Both the position numbers and the translations under genes were made by a program. From Methyloglobulus sp. (GTDB taxonomy: Bacteria; Pseudomonadota; Gammaproteobacteria; Methylococcales; Methylomonadaceae), in NCBI GenBank assembly GCA_013140405.1, contig JABFSV010000262.1, positions 1 through 6,421 on the forward strand: 6,421 nucleotides of DNA, written 5' to 3'. Shown here piece after piece: positions 1 through 6,321 of the stretch. Under the pieces are notes generated by a model. That model saw only the letters and a program-made list of their open reading frames with translations, ran no database searches and was not told the origin of the DNA. Numbering within the stretch: position 1 is the first letter of the stretch; the number at the start of each line of letters is the position of its first letter.

Positions 1-30
1 TCATTTTATTTTCCCCAACCTACCGTACTG

Positions 31-315
31 CTACTCGTTATTAAATTGATCAATTAAATTTTCGATTTTATATCCAACAGCATTTATTTCACTGTTATTC
101 CCAACCCCTTTCTCCAATAACAATGTACCAAGCGCTTCTTTAACTTTTTCCATTTCGTTAAAGGTTAAGTCTATTTGATATTTCCCTGTTCTATAGCTAT
201 CTTTTACAACAAACTCACCAACTCCTTGGGCTTTTTTAAAATGTTGAATAAAAGAATAACCTTCAAAATTCTTGATAAGAAAATTCACATCAGAAGAAAA
301 AAGATAAATAATCAA
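31..315 (-). CDS. Hypothetical protein, AT-rich orphan frame
   Basis: I do not recognise this 94-residue frame. It has no signal peptide, no clear membrane segment and no cysteine. The N-terminal part is hydrophobic and aromatic (IIYLFSSDVNFLI). The rest is mixed polar and charged, with a probable helix around NEMEKVKEALGTLL and another near the C-terminus (YKIENLIDQFN). It looks like a small soluble cytoplasmic protein. The only start near the 5' end is TTG at 315, without a visible Shine-Dalgarno sequence. An in-frame stop lies just upstream at 327-325, and the first ATG is about 55 codons in. The 5' end may therefore have been lost, or the frame may be a gene remnant. GC is about 31% over the first 300 bases against roughly 55% in a sampled line of sufB, which suggests separate ancestry. 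It lies 19 bases after sufB on the same strand, where sufC would be expected. An immunity-like or other accessory protein is possible but not shown. Confidence 0.5.
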   Translation of the reverse strand: MIIYLFSSDVNFLIKNFEGYSFIQHFKKAQGVGEFVVKDSYRTGKYQIDLTFNEMEKVKEALGTLLLEKGVGNNSEINAVGYKIENLIDQFNNE

Positions 316-334
316 TTTTAAATTTTAACAGGAG

Positions 335-1783
335 TTACCCAACCGACCCTTCCAAGCTCAAGCCCAACAACGCCTGCGCTTCCACCGCAAACTCCATCGG
401 CAATTCCTTAAACACTTCCTTGCAAAAACCGTTGACGATCATCGACACCGCATCTTCCGCCGACAAGCCCCGTTGCTGGCAAAAAAACAGCTGGTCTTCG
501 CTGATTTTAGAGGTGGTTGCTTCGTGTTCGACTTGTGCGGATGGTTGTTTGACTTCCACGTAAGGGAAGGTGTGTGCGCCGCATTTATCGCCGACCAGCA
601 AGGAATCGCACTGGGTGTAGTTACGGGCATTCTCGGCGCTTTTCAATACCTTCACCAAGCCGCGATAGGTGTTTTGAGCGCGGCCTGCGCTGATGCCTTT
701 GGACACAATCGTGCTACGGGTATTTTTGCCGATGTGGATCATCTTGGTGCCGGTATCGGCCTGTTGCCTGTTGTTGGTGACGGCCACGGAATAAAACTCG
801 CCGATGCTGTTGTCACCGGTTAAGATGCAGCTTGGGTATTTCCAGGTGATGGCGGAGCCGGTTTCTACCTGCGTCCAGGATACTTTGGCATTATCGCCCC
901 GGCAGTCGGCACGTTTGGTGACGAAGTTGTAAATACCGCCCTTGCCTTCCTTATCACCCGGATACCAGTTTTGCACGGTAGAATATTTGATGGTGGCATC
1001 TTTCATGGCGATCAACTCAACGACGGCTGCATGGAGTTGATTTTCATCTCGCATCGGCGCGGTACAGCCTTCGAGATAACTGACATGGCTACCTTCATCG
1101 GCAATGATTAAGGTGCGTTCAAATTGTCCGGTATTCGCTGCATTAATCCTGAAATACGTTGATAATTCCATCGGGCAGCGCACGCCTTTGGGAATGTACA
1201 CAAACGAGCCATCGGTAAACACGGCGGAATTCAGTGCGGCAAAAAAATTATCGCCCGTCGGAACAACTGAACTTAGATATTGTTTGATTAAATCGGGATG
1301 ATCGCGCAAGGCTTCGGAAATCGGGCAGAAAATAACGCCCGCTTCTTTTAGCTTGCCTTTAAATGTGGTTGCGACCGAAACACTGTCGAATACCGCATCA
1401 ACCGCAATCCCAGCCAATTTTTCCTGTTCGTCTAAAGGTATGCCCAATTTTTTATAAGCGGCCAACACTTCAGGATCGATCTCGTCGAGGCTTTTTGGCC
1501 CGTCTTCTTTACGTTTAGGCGCGGAATAATAGCTTATGGCTTGGTAATCAATCGGCTCGATATTCAATTGCGCCCAGTCCGGCGACTTCATGGTTTGCCA
1601 GTGCCGAAACGCTTTCAAGCGGTATTCCAGCATGAATTCTGGCTCATTTTTAACTTTCGATAATTTATGGATAACCGTCTCATCCAGGCCAACGGGAAAC
1701 GTATCAGTCTCGAGTTCAGTAACGAAACCTTGCTTATACGTTTGGTTAATCAGGTTATTTATTTCTTGAGTACTTGCAGACAT
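335..1783 (-). CDS. sufB: Fe-S cluster assembly scaffold protein SufB
   Basis: SufB is the core scaffold subunit of the cytoplasmic SufBC2D complex, which builds Fe-S clusters from sulfur delivered by SufS/SufE or SufU. The 482-residue product is full length (E. coli SufB is about 495) and ends in the typical LEGSVG. The N-terminal half carries the family's helical region ([10 protein letters not shown], about 53-62), followed by the right-handed beta-helix core. In the C-terminal domain, C392 in NYTQCDSLL matches the sulfur-accepting C405 of E. coli, and E419/H420 in [10 protein letters not shown] match E432/H433. This numbering is my own alignment by eye. The start is ATG, with a GAGAG Shine-Dalgarno at 1794-1790 and 6 bases of spacing. 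The gene begins 9 bases after the regulator stop, so the two form an operon and may be translationally coupled. No sufC, sufD or sufS follows in this window, which is unusual. Identification is very secure. Confidence 0.97.
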   Translation of the reverse strand: MSASTQEINNLINQTYKQGFVTELETDTFPVGLDETVIHKLSKVKNEPEFMLEYRLKAFRHWQTMKSPDWAQLNIEPIDYQAISYYSAPKRKEDGPKSLDEIDPEVLAAYKKLGIPLDEQEKLAGIAVDAVFDSVSVATTFKGKLKEAGVIFCPISEALRDHPDLIKQYLSSVVPTGDNFFAALNSAVFTDGSFVYIPKGVRCPMELSTYFRINAANTGQFERTLIIADEGSHVSYLEGCTAPMRDENQLHAAVVELIAMKDATIKYSTVQNWYPGDKEGKGGIYNFVTKRADCRGDNAKVSWTQVETGSAITWKYPSCILTGDNSIGEFYSVAVTNNRQQADTGTKMIHIGKNTRSTIVSKGISAGRAQNTYRGLVKVLKSAENARNYTQCDSLLVGDKCGAHTFPYVEVKQPSAQVEHEATTSKISEDQLFFCQQRGLSAEDAVSMIVNGFCKEVFKELPMEFAVEAQALLGLSLEGSVG

Positions 1784-1792
1784 AACTGGCTC

Positions 1793-2248
1793 TCAAATTG
1801 GACGATATAAACTGGAAACAGGAATCAGAAATTCTTGCGGCACGTTAACTGGCTTGATCATATCCGCCAGGGTTACCGCTTCCAGCGCATGTTGGATGGC
1901 TTGGTTAATCAAGCCCCAATTGGCGCTGATGCCACAACCAGAAGCCTGTTCGCAACCTTCATGGGAAATACTGCATTCGGTCAAGGCAATCGGGCCTTCC
2001 AGGGCGCTGATAACGTCGGCGACAGAAATATTTTCAGGTGCTCTAGCCAGGGCATAGCCACCCTTGATCCCGCGCGTCGATACCAAAACCTTGGCATTAA
2101 CCAATATTTTCAATATCTTGCTGACAGTCGGCAAAGCAATTCCGGTTGCATCTGCCACACCCATCGCCGAATGGGTCAGATCATTTTCTTTTGCAATATG
2201 GCTTAATATGACCGTTGCGTAGTCAGTTAGCTTGCTTAACCGTAACAT
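1793..2248 (-). CDS. Rrf2-family SUF operon regulator (IscR/SufR-like)
   Basis: This is a 151-residue transcription factor of the Rrf2 family, probably the SUF-specific regulator found in Xanthomonas-like and other gammaproteobacteria. An N-terminal winged helix-turn-helix (about 1-68) starts MLRLSKLTDYA and includes the wing RGIKGGYALA. The dimerisation helix follows. Three cysteines, C92, C99 and C105, lie almost exactly where IscR has C92, C98 and C104, which suggests a [2Fe-2S] sensor. The fourth IscR ligand, H107, appears as serine here, so the fourth ligand is unknown. I chose the ATG at 2248 because GGAG lies 6 bases before it and the protein then starts as the family usually does. A TTG four codons upstream is in frame but has no such support. 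The gene lies directly upstream of sufB, and a palindromic operator overlaps its own promoter, so autoregulation is likely. The expected role is to repress suf when clusters are plentiful, which is inference from the family. Confidence 0.9.
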   Translation of the reverse strand: MLRLSKLTDYATVILSHIAKENDLTHSAMGVADATGIALPTVSKILKILVNAKVLVSTRGIKGGYALARAPENISVADVISALEGPIALTECSISHEGCEQASGCGISANWGLINQAIQHALEAVTLADMIKPVNVPQEFLIPVSSLYRPI

Positions 2249-2268
2249 GCCCTGCTCCAAGTAATTGA

Positions 2269-2283
2269 GGACTATTTTAGTCC
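2269..2283. promoter_or_regulatory. Probable Rrf2/IscR type 1-like operator
   Basis: GGACTA-TTT-TAGTCC is a perfect 15-base inverted repeat with 6-base arms and a 3-base centre. Its core GACTA-N3-TAGTC resembles the GACT...AGTC core of E. coli IscR type 1 sites, as known from the literature. A second partial copy, CTATTTAGTC at 2283-2292, follows directly towards the -35 and could be an extra half site. The site covers the -10 of the regulator-sufB promoter, which supports autoregulation. Confidence 0.65.
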
Positions 2284-2302
2284 TATTTAGTCGCTGAGTA
2301 AA
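2274..2302 (-). promoter_or_regulatory. Sigma70-like promoter of the regulator-sufB operon
   Basis: On the minus strand the -35 is TTTACT (2302-2297), followed by a 17-base spacer and the -10 TAAAAT (2279-2274). They match 4 of 6 and 5 of 6 consensus bases. Transcription would start near 2267, leaving a leader of about 19 bases that contains the GGAG of the regulator. The -10 lies within the perfect palindrome at 2269-2283, an arrangement that fits repression by a bound Rrf2 dimer. Confidence 0.65.
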
Positions 2303-2392
2303 GCGCTCTCGTGCCTAAGATATTGTTGTTAAAATCCTCAGCGGCTGGCAAAATTAAACCTGTTGTTGTAAAGTTAAACCGATCAAACCTGA

Positions 2393-2397
2393 AGAGG
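2393..2397 (+). promoter_or_regulatory. Shine-Dalgarno that decides the GTG start of yajD
   Basis: AGAGG lies 6 bases before GTG at 2404. The overlapping ATG at 2402 would be only 4 bases away and is immediately followed by TGA, so this site supports GTG as the real initiation codon. Confidence 0.65.
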
Positions 2398-2403
2398 TGA
2401 CAT

Positions 2404-2784
2404 GTGACTATCAAGAAAACCCAAATTGATGCCAACAAATCTGCCCAGATTGTTTCAGAAGCCCGTCGAAACCAGGAATTGCGGGAACAATCTTATCGAG
2501 GCCAAGCCCTAAAGCTCTATCCTTGGATTTGTGGGCGTTGCACTCGGGAATTCGACCATAAAAACCTGAGTGAATTAACTGTTCATCACAGAAACCATAA
2601 TCACGATGATAATCCACAAGATGGCAGCAACTGGGAGTTGCTTTGCCTTTATTGCCATGACAATGAGCATCAACGCTATGAAGAAACGCGGTTTGGCAAT
2701 GCCAAAACAGCATCTTCAAAGGATACGGCTGGTGCAGGACACAATCCCTTTGCCAACCTTAAAGACTTGATGAATAAGAAATAA
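2404..2784 (+). CDS. yajD: YajD-like HNH nuclease family protein
   Basis: This is a 126-residue protein of the YajD group within the HNH endonuclease fold. Its physiological substrate is not established. The core matches E. coli YajD closely as I recall it: YPWICGRCTREF, then LTVHH, then DGSNWELLCLYCHDNEH, and a C-terminal NPFANLKDLMNKK. C43/C46 and C81/C84 form a four-cysteine zinc knuckle. H61/H62, N76 and H85 fit the H-N-H catalytic positions. The N-terminal 30 residues are longer than in E. coli and rich in charged residues. The start is GTG at 2404, with AGAGG at 2393-2397 and 6 bases of spacing. The ATG two bases earlier (2402) is followed at once by TGA and cannot be the start. A weak promoter may be TTGTTA (2326-2331) and CAAAAT (2349-2354), 17 bases apart. 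The gene diverges from the suf operon and converges with rnhA, and nothing in the context reveals its target. Confidence 0.93.
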   Translation: MTIKKTQIDANKSAQIVSEARRNQELREQSYRGQALKLYPWICGRCTREFDHKNLSELTVHHRNHNHDDNPQDGSNWELLCLYCHDNEHQRYEETRFGNAKTASSKDTAGAGHNPFANLKDLMNKK

Positions 2785-2788
2785 GCGC

Positions 2789-3238
2789 TTAGGCAGAGCT
2801 GGTTTCTAAGCTATCAATCCCCAGATTGGCTAATTGATCCGCCCTGTCGTTACCAGTATCACCGGAATGACCTTTTACCCATACCCATTTAACATTATGC
2901 GGCAATCTGGCAGCATCCAGCCTACGCCATAAATCTTCATTTTTGACGGGCGATTTACCTGCCGTTTTCCAGCCCCGTTTTTTCCAGTTATCCATCCATT
3001 CAGTGATGCCTTGTAGGACGTATTTAGAATCACTATTTATCTGCACACTGCATGGCTTAGTCAAGGCTTCCAAGGCATTGATGACCGCTAATAACTCCAT
3101 ACGGTTATTTGTCGTCTCGCGTTCGCCGCCGTAAAGCTCCTTGGTATTGCCTTTATAGCTAAGAATTACACCCCAGCCACCTGGGCCTGGGTTACCACGG
3201 CATGCGCCGTCGGTATAAATAATGACAGTATCATTCAT
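2789..3238 (-). CDS. rnhA: Ribonuclease HI
   Basis: RNase HI cleaves the RNA strand of RNA-DNA hybrids. It removes R-loops and RNA primer remnants in the cytoplasm and uses Mg2+. The 149-residue product, counted from ATG 3238, has D10 ([16 protein letters not shown]), E48 (TTNNRMEL), D70 (NSDSKY), H124 (VKGHSGD) and D134 (NDRAD). These are the same positions as the E. coli catalytic residues, which supports this start over a TTG seven codons upstream. The basic handle region [16 protein letters not shown] (85-100) is present, and there is no N-terminal hybrid-binding domain. The ATG overlaps the end of the upstream methyltransferase gene by 8 bases (ATGAATGA). There is no strong Shine-Dalgarno, so translation probably depends on re-initiation from that gene. 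The methyltransferase-rnhA pairing is also seen in E. coli (yafS-rnhA). No dnaQ is present beside it. Confidence 0.97.
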   Translation of the reverse strand: MNDTVIIYTDGACRGNPGPGGWGVILSYKGNTKELYGGERETTNNRMELLAVINALEALTKPCSVQINSDSKYVLQGITEWMDNWKKRGWKTAGKSPVKNEDLWRRLDAARLPHNVKWVWVKGHSGDTGNDRADQLANLGIDSLETSSA

Positions 3239-3944
3239 GTTTTTTATGCGGGTGACCAACCATAGCAGTGCTTGCTAAAGCCAAACGTGGGTTCAAATTT
3301 TTCACAGGTGTCAAAGGAATCAAGTTATACCGCCGTTTTATTGCCTTAACCCCATAAGCAGCAGCCGATAAGGAAAAAATATTCGCCATTTTAAAATGTG
3401 TCGTTTTGATGGAATCCAAGTTAAATTGCGATACCGTCGTCACTTCAAAATTGAGCAACTTTAACCAGTCGATCACTCGGGAGCGACGGATAAAATGCCC
3501 GCTCCATGAATCTGCGAGACGCTTATCCCAAATGTATTGGTATCTGACCCAGACGCTCCAGGGATTAAAATTCAAAATCACCACCGTCCCTTCCGGCTTT
3601 AAAACCCGCTCTACCTCGCGCATGGTATGGAATCGGTAGGCATCAAACTCCAGGATATGCGGCAATATGATCATGTCCACAGTCTCACATTGCAACGGCA
3701 AATGATAGGCCTTTGCCCGAATTTTCCTCGCTCCTTGACACCCTAGATTCTTAGCATCCAGTATCGTATAGTTCGTGTAAAGTGTGCAATCGACAAACTC
3801 GCTTTCCCAGCCCAGTCCACCGATCTGTAAGACTGTTTGCTTGCAACTGACCACGATAGCACTCTGCAAATAACCTACTTCAAGGTCCCTTAACAGCTTG
3901 CCTCGTGGTGTCTCATAGTACCCAAACAGAAAACTGCGTTTCAT
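3231..3944 (-). CDS. YafS-like SAM-dependent methyltransferase
   Basis: This is a 237-residue class I methyltransferase of the Methyltransf_11 type, similar to E. coli YafS, whose substrate is unknown. The N-terminal segment [12 protein letters not shown] (11-22) is typical of this group. The SAM-binding motif I is [10 protein letters not shown] (38-47), less glycine-rich than the classic form. The motif around [20 protein letters not shown] (77-96) marks the acidic loop and strand 4 region. [20 protein letters not shown] (111-130) follows. No membrane segment or signal peptide is seen, so it should be cytoplasmic. The start is ATG, with only a weak AGAG-like sequence about 8 bases upstream. 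The gene is followed by rnhA with an 8-base overlap and diverges from mltD across 90 bases. This order recalls E. coli mltD-gloB-yafS-rnhA, except that gloB is missing. Its location beside rnhA is conserved, but the functional link is not known. Confidence 0.88.
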   Translation of the reverse strand: MKRSFLFGYYETPRGKLLRDLEVGYLQSAIVVSCKQTVLQIGGLGWESEFVDCTLYTNYTILDAKNLGCQGARKIRAKAYHLPLQCETVDMIILPHILEFDAYRFHTMREVERVLKPEGTVVILNFNPWSVWVRYQYIWDKRLADSWSGHFIRRSRVIDWLKLLNFEVTTVSQFNLDSIKTTHFKMANIFSLSAAAYGVKAIKRRYNLIPLTPVKNLNPRLALASTAMVGHPHKKHE

Positions 3945-3993
3945 GGCTTATACTCTATCAACATTAATTTTAGATATTCCAATAAAAACAAGC

Positions 3994-3999
3994 TACAAT
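3994..3999 (+). promoter_or_regulatory. Possible -10 element for mltD
   Basis: TACAAT matches 5 of 6 bases of the sigma70 -10 and lies 35 bases before the mltD start, in the 90-base divergent intergenic gap. No good -35 is present. The candidates are TAGATA at a 17-base spacing or TTTAGA (3969-3974) at 19 bases. The gap is AT-rich, so chance matches are easy. Confidence 0.35.
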
Positions 4000-4034
4000 G
4001 AAAGTATTCTCTATTTAAACTTTATTAAGGTTAG

Positions 4035-5753
4035 ATGATGCATAACAATTCTAACAGGTCAGTTAATTTTCTTATTTTTTTGATCGCATTGCTTGCCGTC
4101 GGCTGTTCCGATGCACCAAAAGAACCGTTAGTCATCGATAACACGCCAGGCGTTACGAGACTGTACACAGGACAGACCACCCAACCGTCGCGAAATTTCT
4201 TCAAAAAACGAATAAAGAACCTTTTTTCCCATCATGACACCGTCTGGGAAAGAATGATCTCGTTATACTCATTCCCAGAAGTCGATAATGAACGTATCAA
4301 TGCAGAATTAAGTTATTACCTCAACCACCCCGATTACATCGCCAGAGTCCAAGAACGTGCCGCGCCTTATATGCACCTGATCCTGGATGAAATTGAGGCG
4401 AAAAACTTACCCGGCGAACTAGCTTTGCTGCCCGTCGTCGAAAGCGCCTTTATCCCAGAGGCTTATTCCAGAAGCGCCGCCTCTGGGCTTTGGCAGTTCA
4501 TTCCTTCGACTGGCCGCCTGTTCGGGCTGGAACAAAACTCCTGGTACGATGGCCGTCGCGATGTCTATGCGTCCACCCAAGCCGCCACTACATTCCTTAA
4601 AGGACTCAGCGAAGAGTTCGGTGGCGATTATTTTCTTGCCTTGGCATCGTATAATTGGGGCAAGGGCAATGTTGGCAAAGCCATCGCAAGAAACGAATAC
4701 CAAGGCTTGCCTACCGATTATTGGTCTTTGAATCTTCCCAAGGAAACAGAAGATTATGTACCACGGTTATTGGCGATTGCCAAATTATTTGCCAACGCAG
4801 AACAGTATGGCATCCGCTTACAAAATATTCCCAACAAACCTTATTGCGAAGTGGTCAATGTCGGCTCGCAATTGGACATAGACAAAGCGGCTGAACTCGC
4901 CCAAACTCCGCTCAGCCAATTTTTAAAATTGAATCCCTGCTTTAAAAAAGGCAGTACTGCACCGGATGGCCCACATCGTTTACTGATCCCATCCCATCGC
5001 GTGCAGGCATTCAAACAAAATCTCGCACGTTTGCCTTATGAAGAAAGAGTCGATCAAAGACAGCGCGACGAAGAATTGTTAGCAGAAAAAATTCGCCAAA
5101 ATGAATTGGTGGCGCAAAGAATGAGGGATGACGAAGAAAGACAAGAAAACCGCCGCCAAAGGGAAGTCATCGCTGCTAAGCCGCGTTATTACTCGCCAAC
5201 ACCAACCCAAGCGTATAAAGTGCATCGTGGCGAAACCTTGTCAGCTATTGCCAGAAACCATGGCACAACAATAGACAATTTGCGTCAAATCAATCACTTA
5301 TCAAGAAGCACCGTCAACTCAGGTTCTTACCTGAAAGTTCCAACAACAAGTCGGCATACATCAATAGCTAAAGAAGTAAGCAAAGCTGACAAACCAAAAT
5401 CATCGGGCGGACAGACTTATGTCGTCAAAAAAGGCGATACTTTTTACAATGTCTCCAAACGCTACGGTGTTAGTCGCAGCGCGATTGCAGCCTGGAACAA
5501 TATCACCCCTAATGGGTCGCTTAAGCTAGGACAAAAGCTGGTCATCAAGGGCGGGGCGCAACAAGTCGCCTCAGTGTCACCAACCCGCCTCATACGTTAC
5601 ACGGTAAAACCTGGCGATTCATTGATGCAACTTTCCAGAAAATTCGGCGTATCGTTGAACGATCTACGTAAATCCAACCCCGCCGTAAGCAAAGGGCTAC
5701 GCCCAGGCCAAAGCATTAAGATTTTGGTTGATAATTCTAATCGAGCCACCTAA
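4035..5753 (+). CDS. mltD: Membrane-bound lytic murein transglycosylase D, three LysM domains
   Basis: MltD cleaves the MurNAc-GlcNAc bond of peptidoglycan, leaving 1,6-anhydro ends, and acts in the periplasm from the inner face of the outer membrane. The N-terminus is a lipoprotein signal (FLIFLIALLAVGC), with lipidated C24 followed by Ser, which fits outer-membrane sorting. The SLT domain spans about 105-260. Catalytic E136 lies in LLPVVESAF, followed by SGLWQFIPSTGR (150-161), ALASYNWG (202-209) and ETEDYVPR (237-244). A charged, likely coiled linker (about 333-380) leads to three peptidoglycan-binding LysM repeats at about 393-436, 461-504 and 521-565. The 572-residue length exceeds E. 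coli MltD (about 452 residues, two LysM) because of the linker and the extra LysM. AAGG at 4027-4030 is 4 bases from the first ATG and 7 from the second (4038), so 4038 may be the real start. It diverges from the methyltransferase gene and is probably a single-gene unit. Confidence 0.95.
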   Translation: MMHNNSNRSVNFLIFLIALLAVGCSDAPKEPLVIDNTPGVTRLYTGQTTQPSRNFFKKRIKNLFSHHDTVWERMISLYSFPEVDNERINAELSYYLNHPDYIARVQERAAPYMHLILDEIEAKNLPGELALLPVVESAFIPEAYSRSAASGLWQFIPSTGRLFGLEQNSWYDGRRDVYASTQAATTFLKGLSEEFGGDYFLALASYNWGKGNVGKAIARNEYQGLPTDYWSLNLPKETEDYVPRLLAIAKLFANAEQYGIRLQNIPNKPYCEVVNVGSQLDIDKAAELAQTPLSQFLKLNPCFKKGSTAPDGPHRLLIPSHRVQAFKQNLARLPYEERVDQRQRDEELLAEKIRQNELVAQRMRDDEERQENRRQREVIAAKPRYYSPTPTQAYKVHRGETLSAIARNHGTTIDNLRQINHLSRSTVNSGSYLKVPTTSRHTSIAKEVSKADKPKSSGGQTYVVKKGDTFYNVSKRYGVSRSAIAAWNNITPNGSLKLGQKLVIKGGAQQVASVSPTRLIRYTVKPGDSLMQLSRKFGVSLNDLRKSNPAVSKGLRPGQSIKILVDNSNRAT

Positions 5754-5765
5754 GCATTGCCAATC

Positions 5766-5814
5766 CCTGCCCTACTCTCATCAAAGAAGTAGGGCAGGTG
5801 TGGTAAGAACCACA
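5766..5814 (+). terminator. Tandem hairpins after mltD, possible terminator
   Basis: CCTGCCCTACT (5766-5776) pairs perfectly with AGTAGGGCAGG (5788-5798), an 11-base stem with an 11-base loop starting 13 bases after the mltD stop. A second hairpin, TGTGGT-aaga-ACCACA (5799-5814), follows without a gap. No run of T comes after either stem, so this is not a classic intrinsic terminator. It could instead protect the 3' end of the mltD transcript. Confidence 0.5.
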
Positions 5815-6039
5815 TCTTTAGTGGGTTATCCGATCACCACAAACCTTACTTAATATCGATTTGTGACTCTTCCAAGCGTATTGCTTATCTCCACACCAAT
5901 CGTTTTTCTGGTTTTGGCAAGAATTTTTCCTGGTCAGAAACTGCCTCAGTCAGATGATTGGCATGTTCGTGCATTGTTCATAAATCTCACCACTTCTCAT
6001 AACCCTATCCACAATACGGGGTTGGATCGGTTTGTTTGA

Positions 6040-6065
6040 TGGCTAAAATTAACTCCATTTAGCCA
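6040..6065. repeat. Perfect 8-base inverted repeat
   Basis: TGGCTAAA (6040-6047) and TTTAGCCA (6058-6065) are exact reverse complements around a 10-base loop, forming a stable hairpin. No T-run follows on either strand. It lies just upstream of the larger inverted repeat at 6076-6124. Confidence 0.6.
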
Positions 6066-6075
6066 CTTGGACTGC

Positions 6076-6124
6076 GCCTTTAGATGGATGAAATGGTTTA
6101 ATTAAACAGGACACATCTAGAGGC
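6076..6124. repeat. Nested inverted repeat with a central 12-base palindrome
   Basis: GCCTTTAGATG (6076-6086) and CATCTAGAGGC (6114-6124) pair over 11 positions with one G-U. Between them, nearly centred, lies the perfect palindrome GTTTAATTAAAC (6096-6107). The design could be a dimer-binding operator, an RNA hairpin or the remnant of a mobile-element end. The right arm contains AGAGG, which could serve as the Shine-Dalgarno for the 25-codon frame starting at 6134. Confidence 0.55.
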
Positions 6125-6133
6125 AGATTTGTA

Positions 6134-6211
6134 ATGTCATTAGAAGTGAACATGAATAGCAATCAATCGAATCGACTGTGTAAGGGCGCGGGGGGGATTG
6201 AGCAATTTTAA
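6134..6211 (+). CDS. Possible small ORF of 25 residues
   Basis: An ATG at 6134 opens a frame of 25 codons ending in TAA. The product is polar, starts MSLEVNMNSNQSNR, has one cysteine and ends GGIEQF. AGAGG lies 10 bases upstream, a little far for a good ribosome site. The frame matches no family I know. It may be a leader peptide, a fragment of a former gene or chance. Confidence 0.15.
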   Translation: MSLEVNMNSNQSNRLCKGAGGIEQF

Positions 6212-6321
6212 GCCGTAATAATAGCAAACTTGTCGCACCTGTGTGCGTCCTTACATGTGATGCCTGTCAACATTGGGATACCATTTTTTTGGTAAGTGCT
6301 ATTACCCCTGTTTAGGGCGGA

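Noticed and set aside
1..20. Possible start of a downstream minus-strand gene, ATG at 4-2 after GGGGAAAA
   Set aside because: Only four bases remain in the window, so no coding sequence can be judged and the purine stretch alone is not enough.
473..823. Open frame of 116 codons on the plus strand inside sufB
   Set aside because: It lies antisense to a full-length, highly conserved gene and its product has no recognisable motif. Such frames are common opposite coding DNA of this composition.
1835..2206. Open frame of 123 codons antisense to the Rrf2 regulator
   Set aside because: The regulator on the minus strand has a clear family sequence, promoter and ribosome site. The antisense frame has none of these.
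2411..2719. Open frame of 102 codons antisense to yajD
   Set aside because: YajD on the plus strand is unmistakable, and the apparent cysteine and histidine content of the antisense product is a by-product of complementing its codons.
4419..4703. Open frame of 94 codons antisense to the SLT domain of mltD
   Set aside because: It overlaps the most conserved catalytic part of mltD and has no independent start signals.
6190..6196. Run of seven G as a phase-variable tract
   Set aside because: It falls only within a doubtful 25-codon frame and is too short to call a contingency locus without population data.
6284..6290. Run of seven T as an intrinsic terminator
   Set aside because: No stable stem lies directly before it. 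The nearest hairpin ends about 36 bases upstream, and the small one GGTAA/TTACC comes after it.
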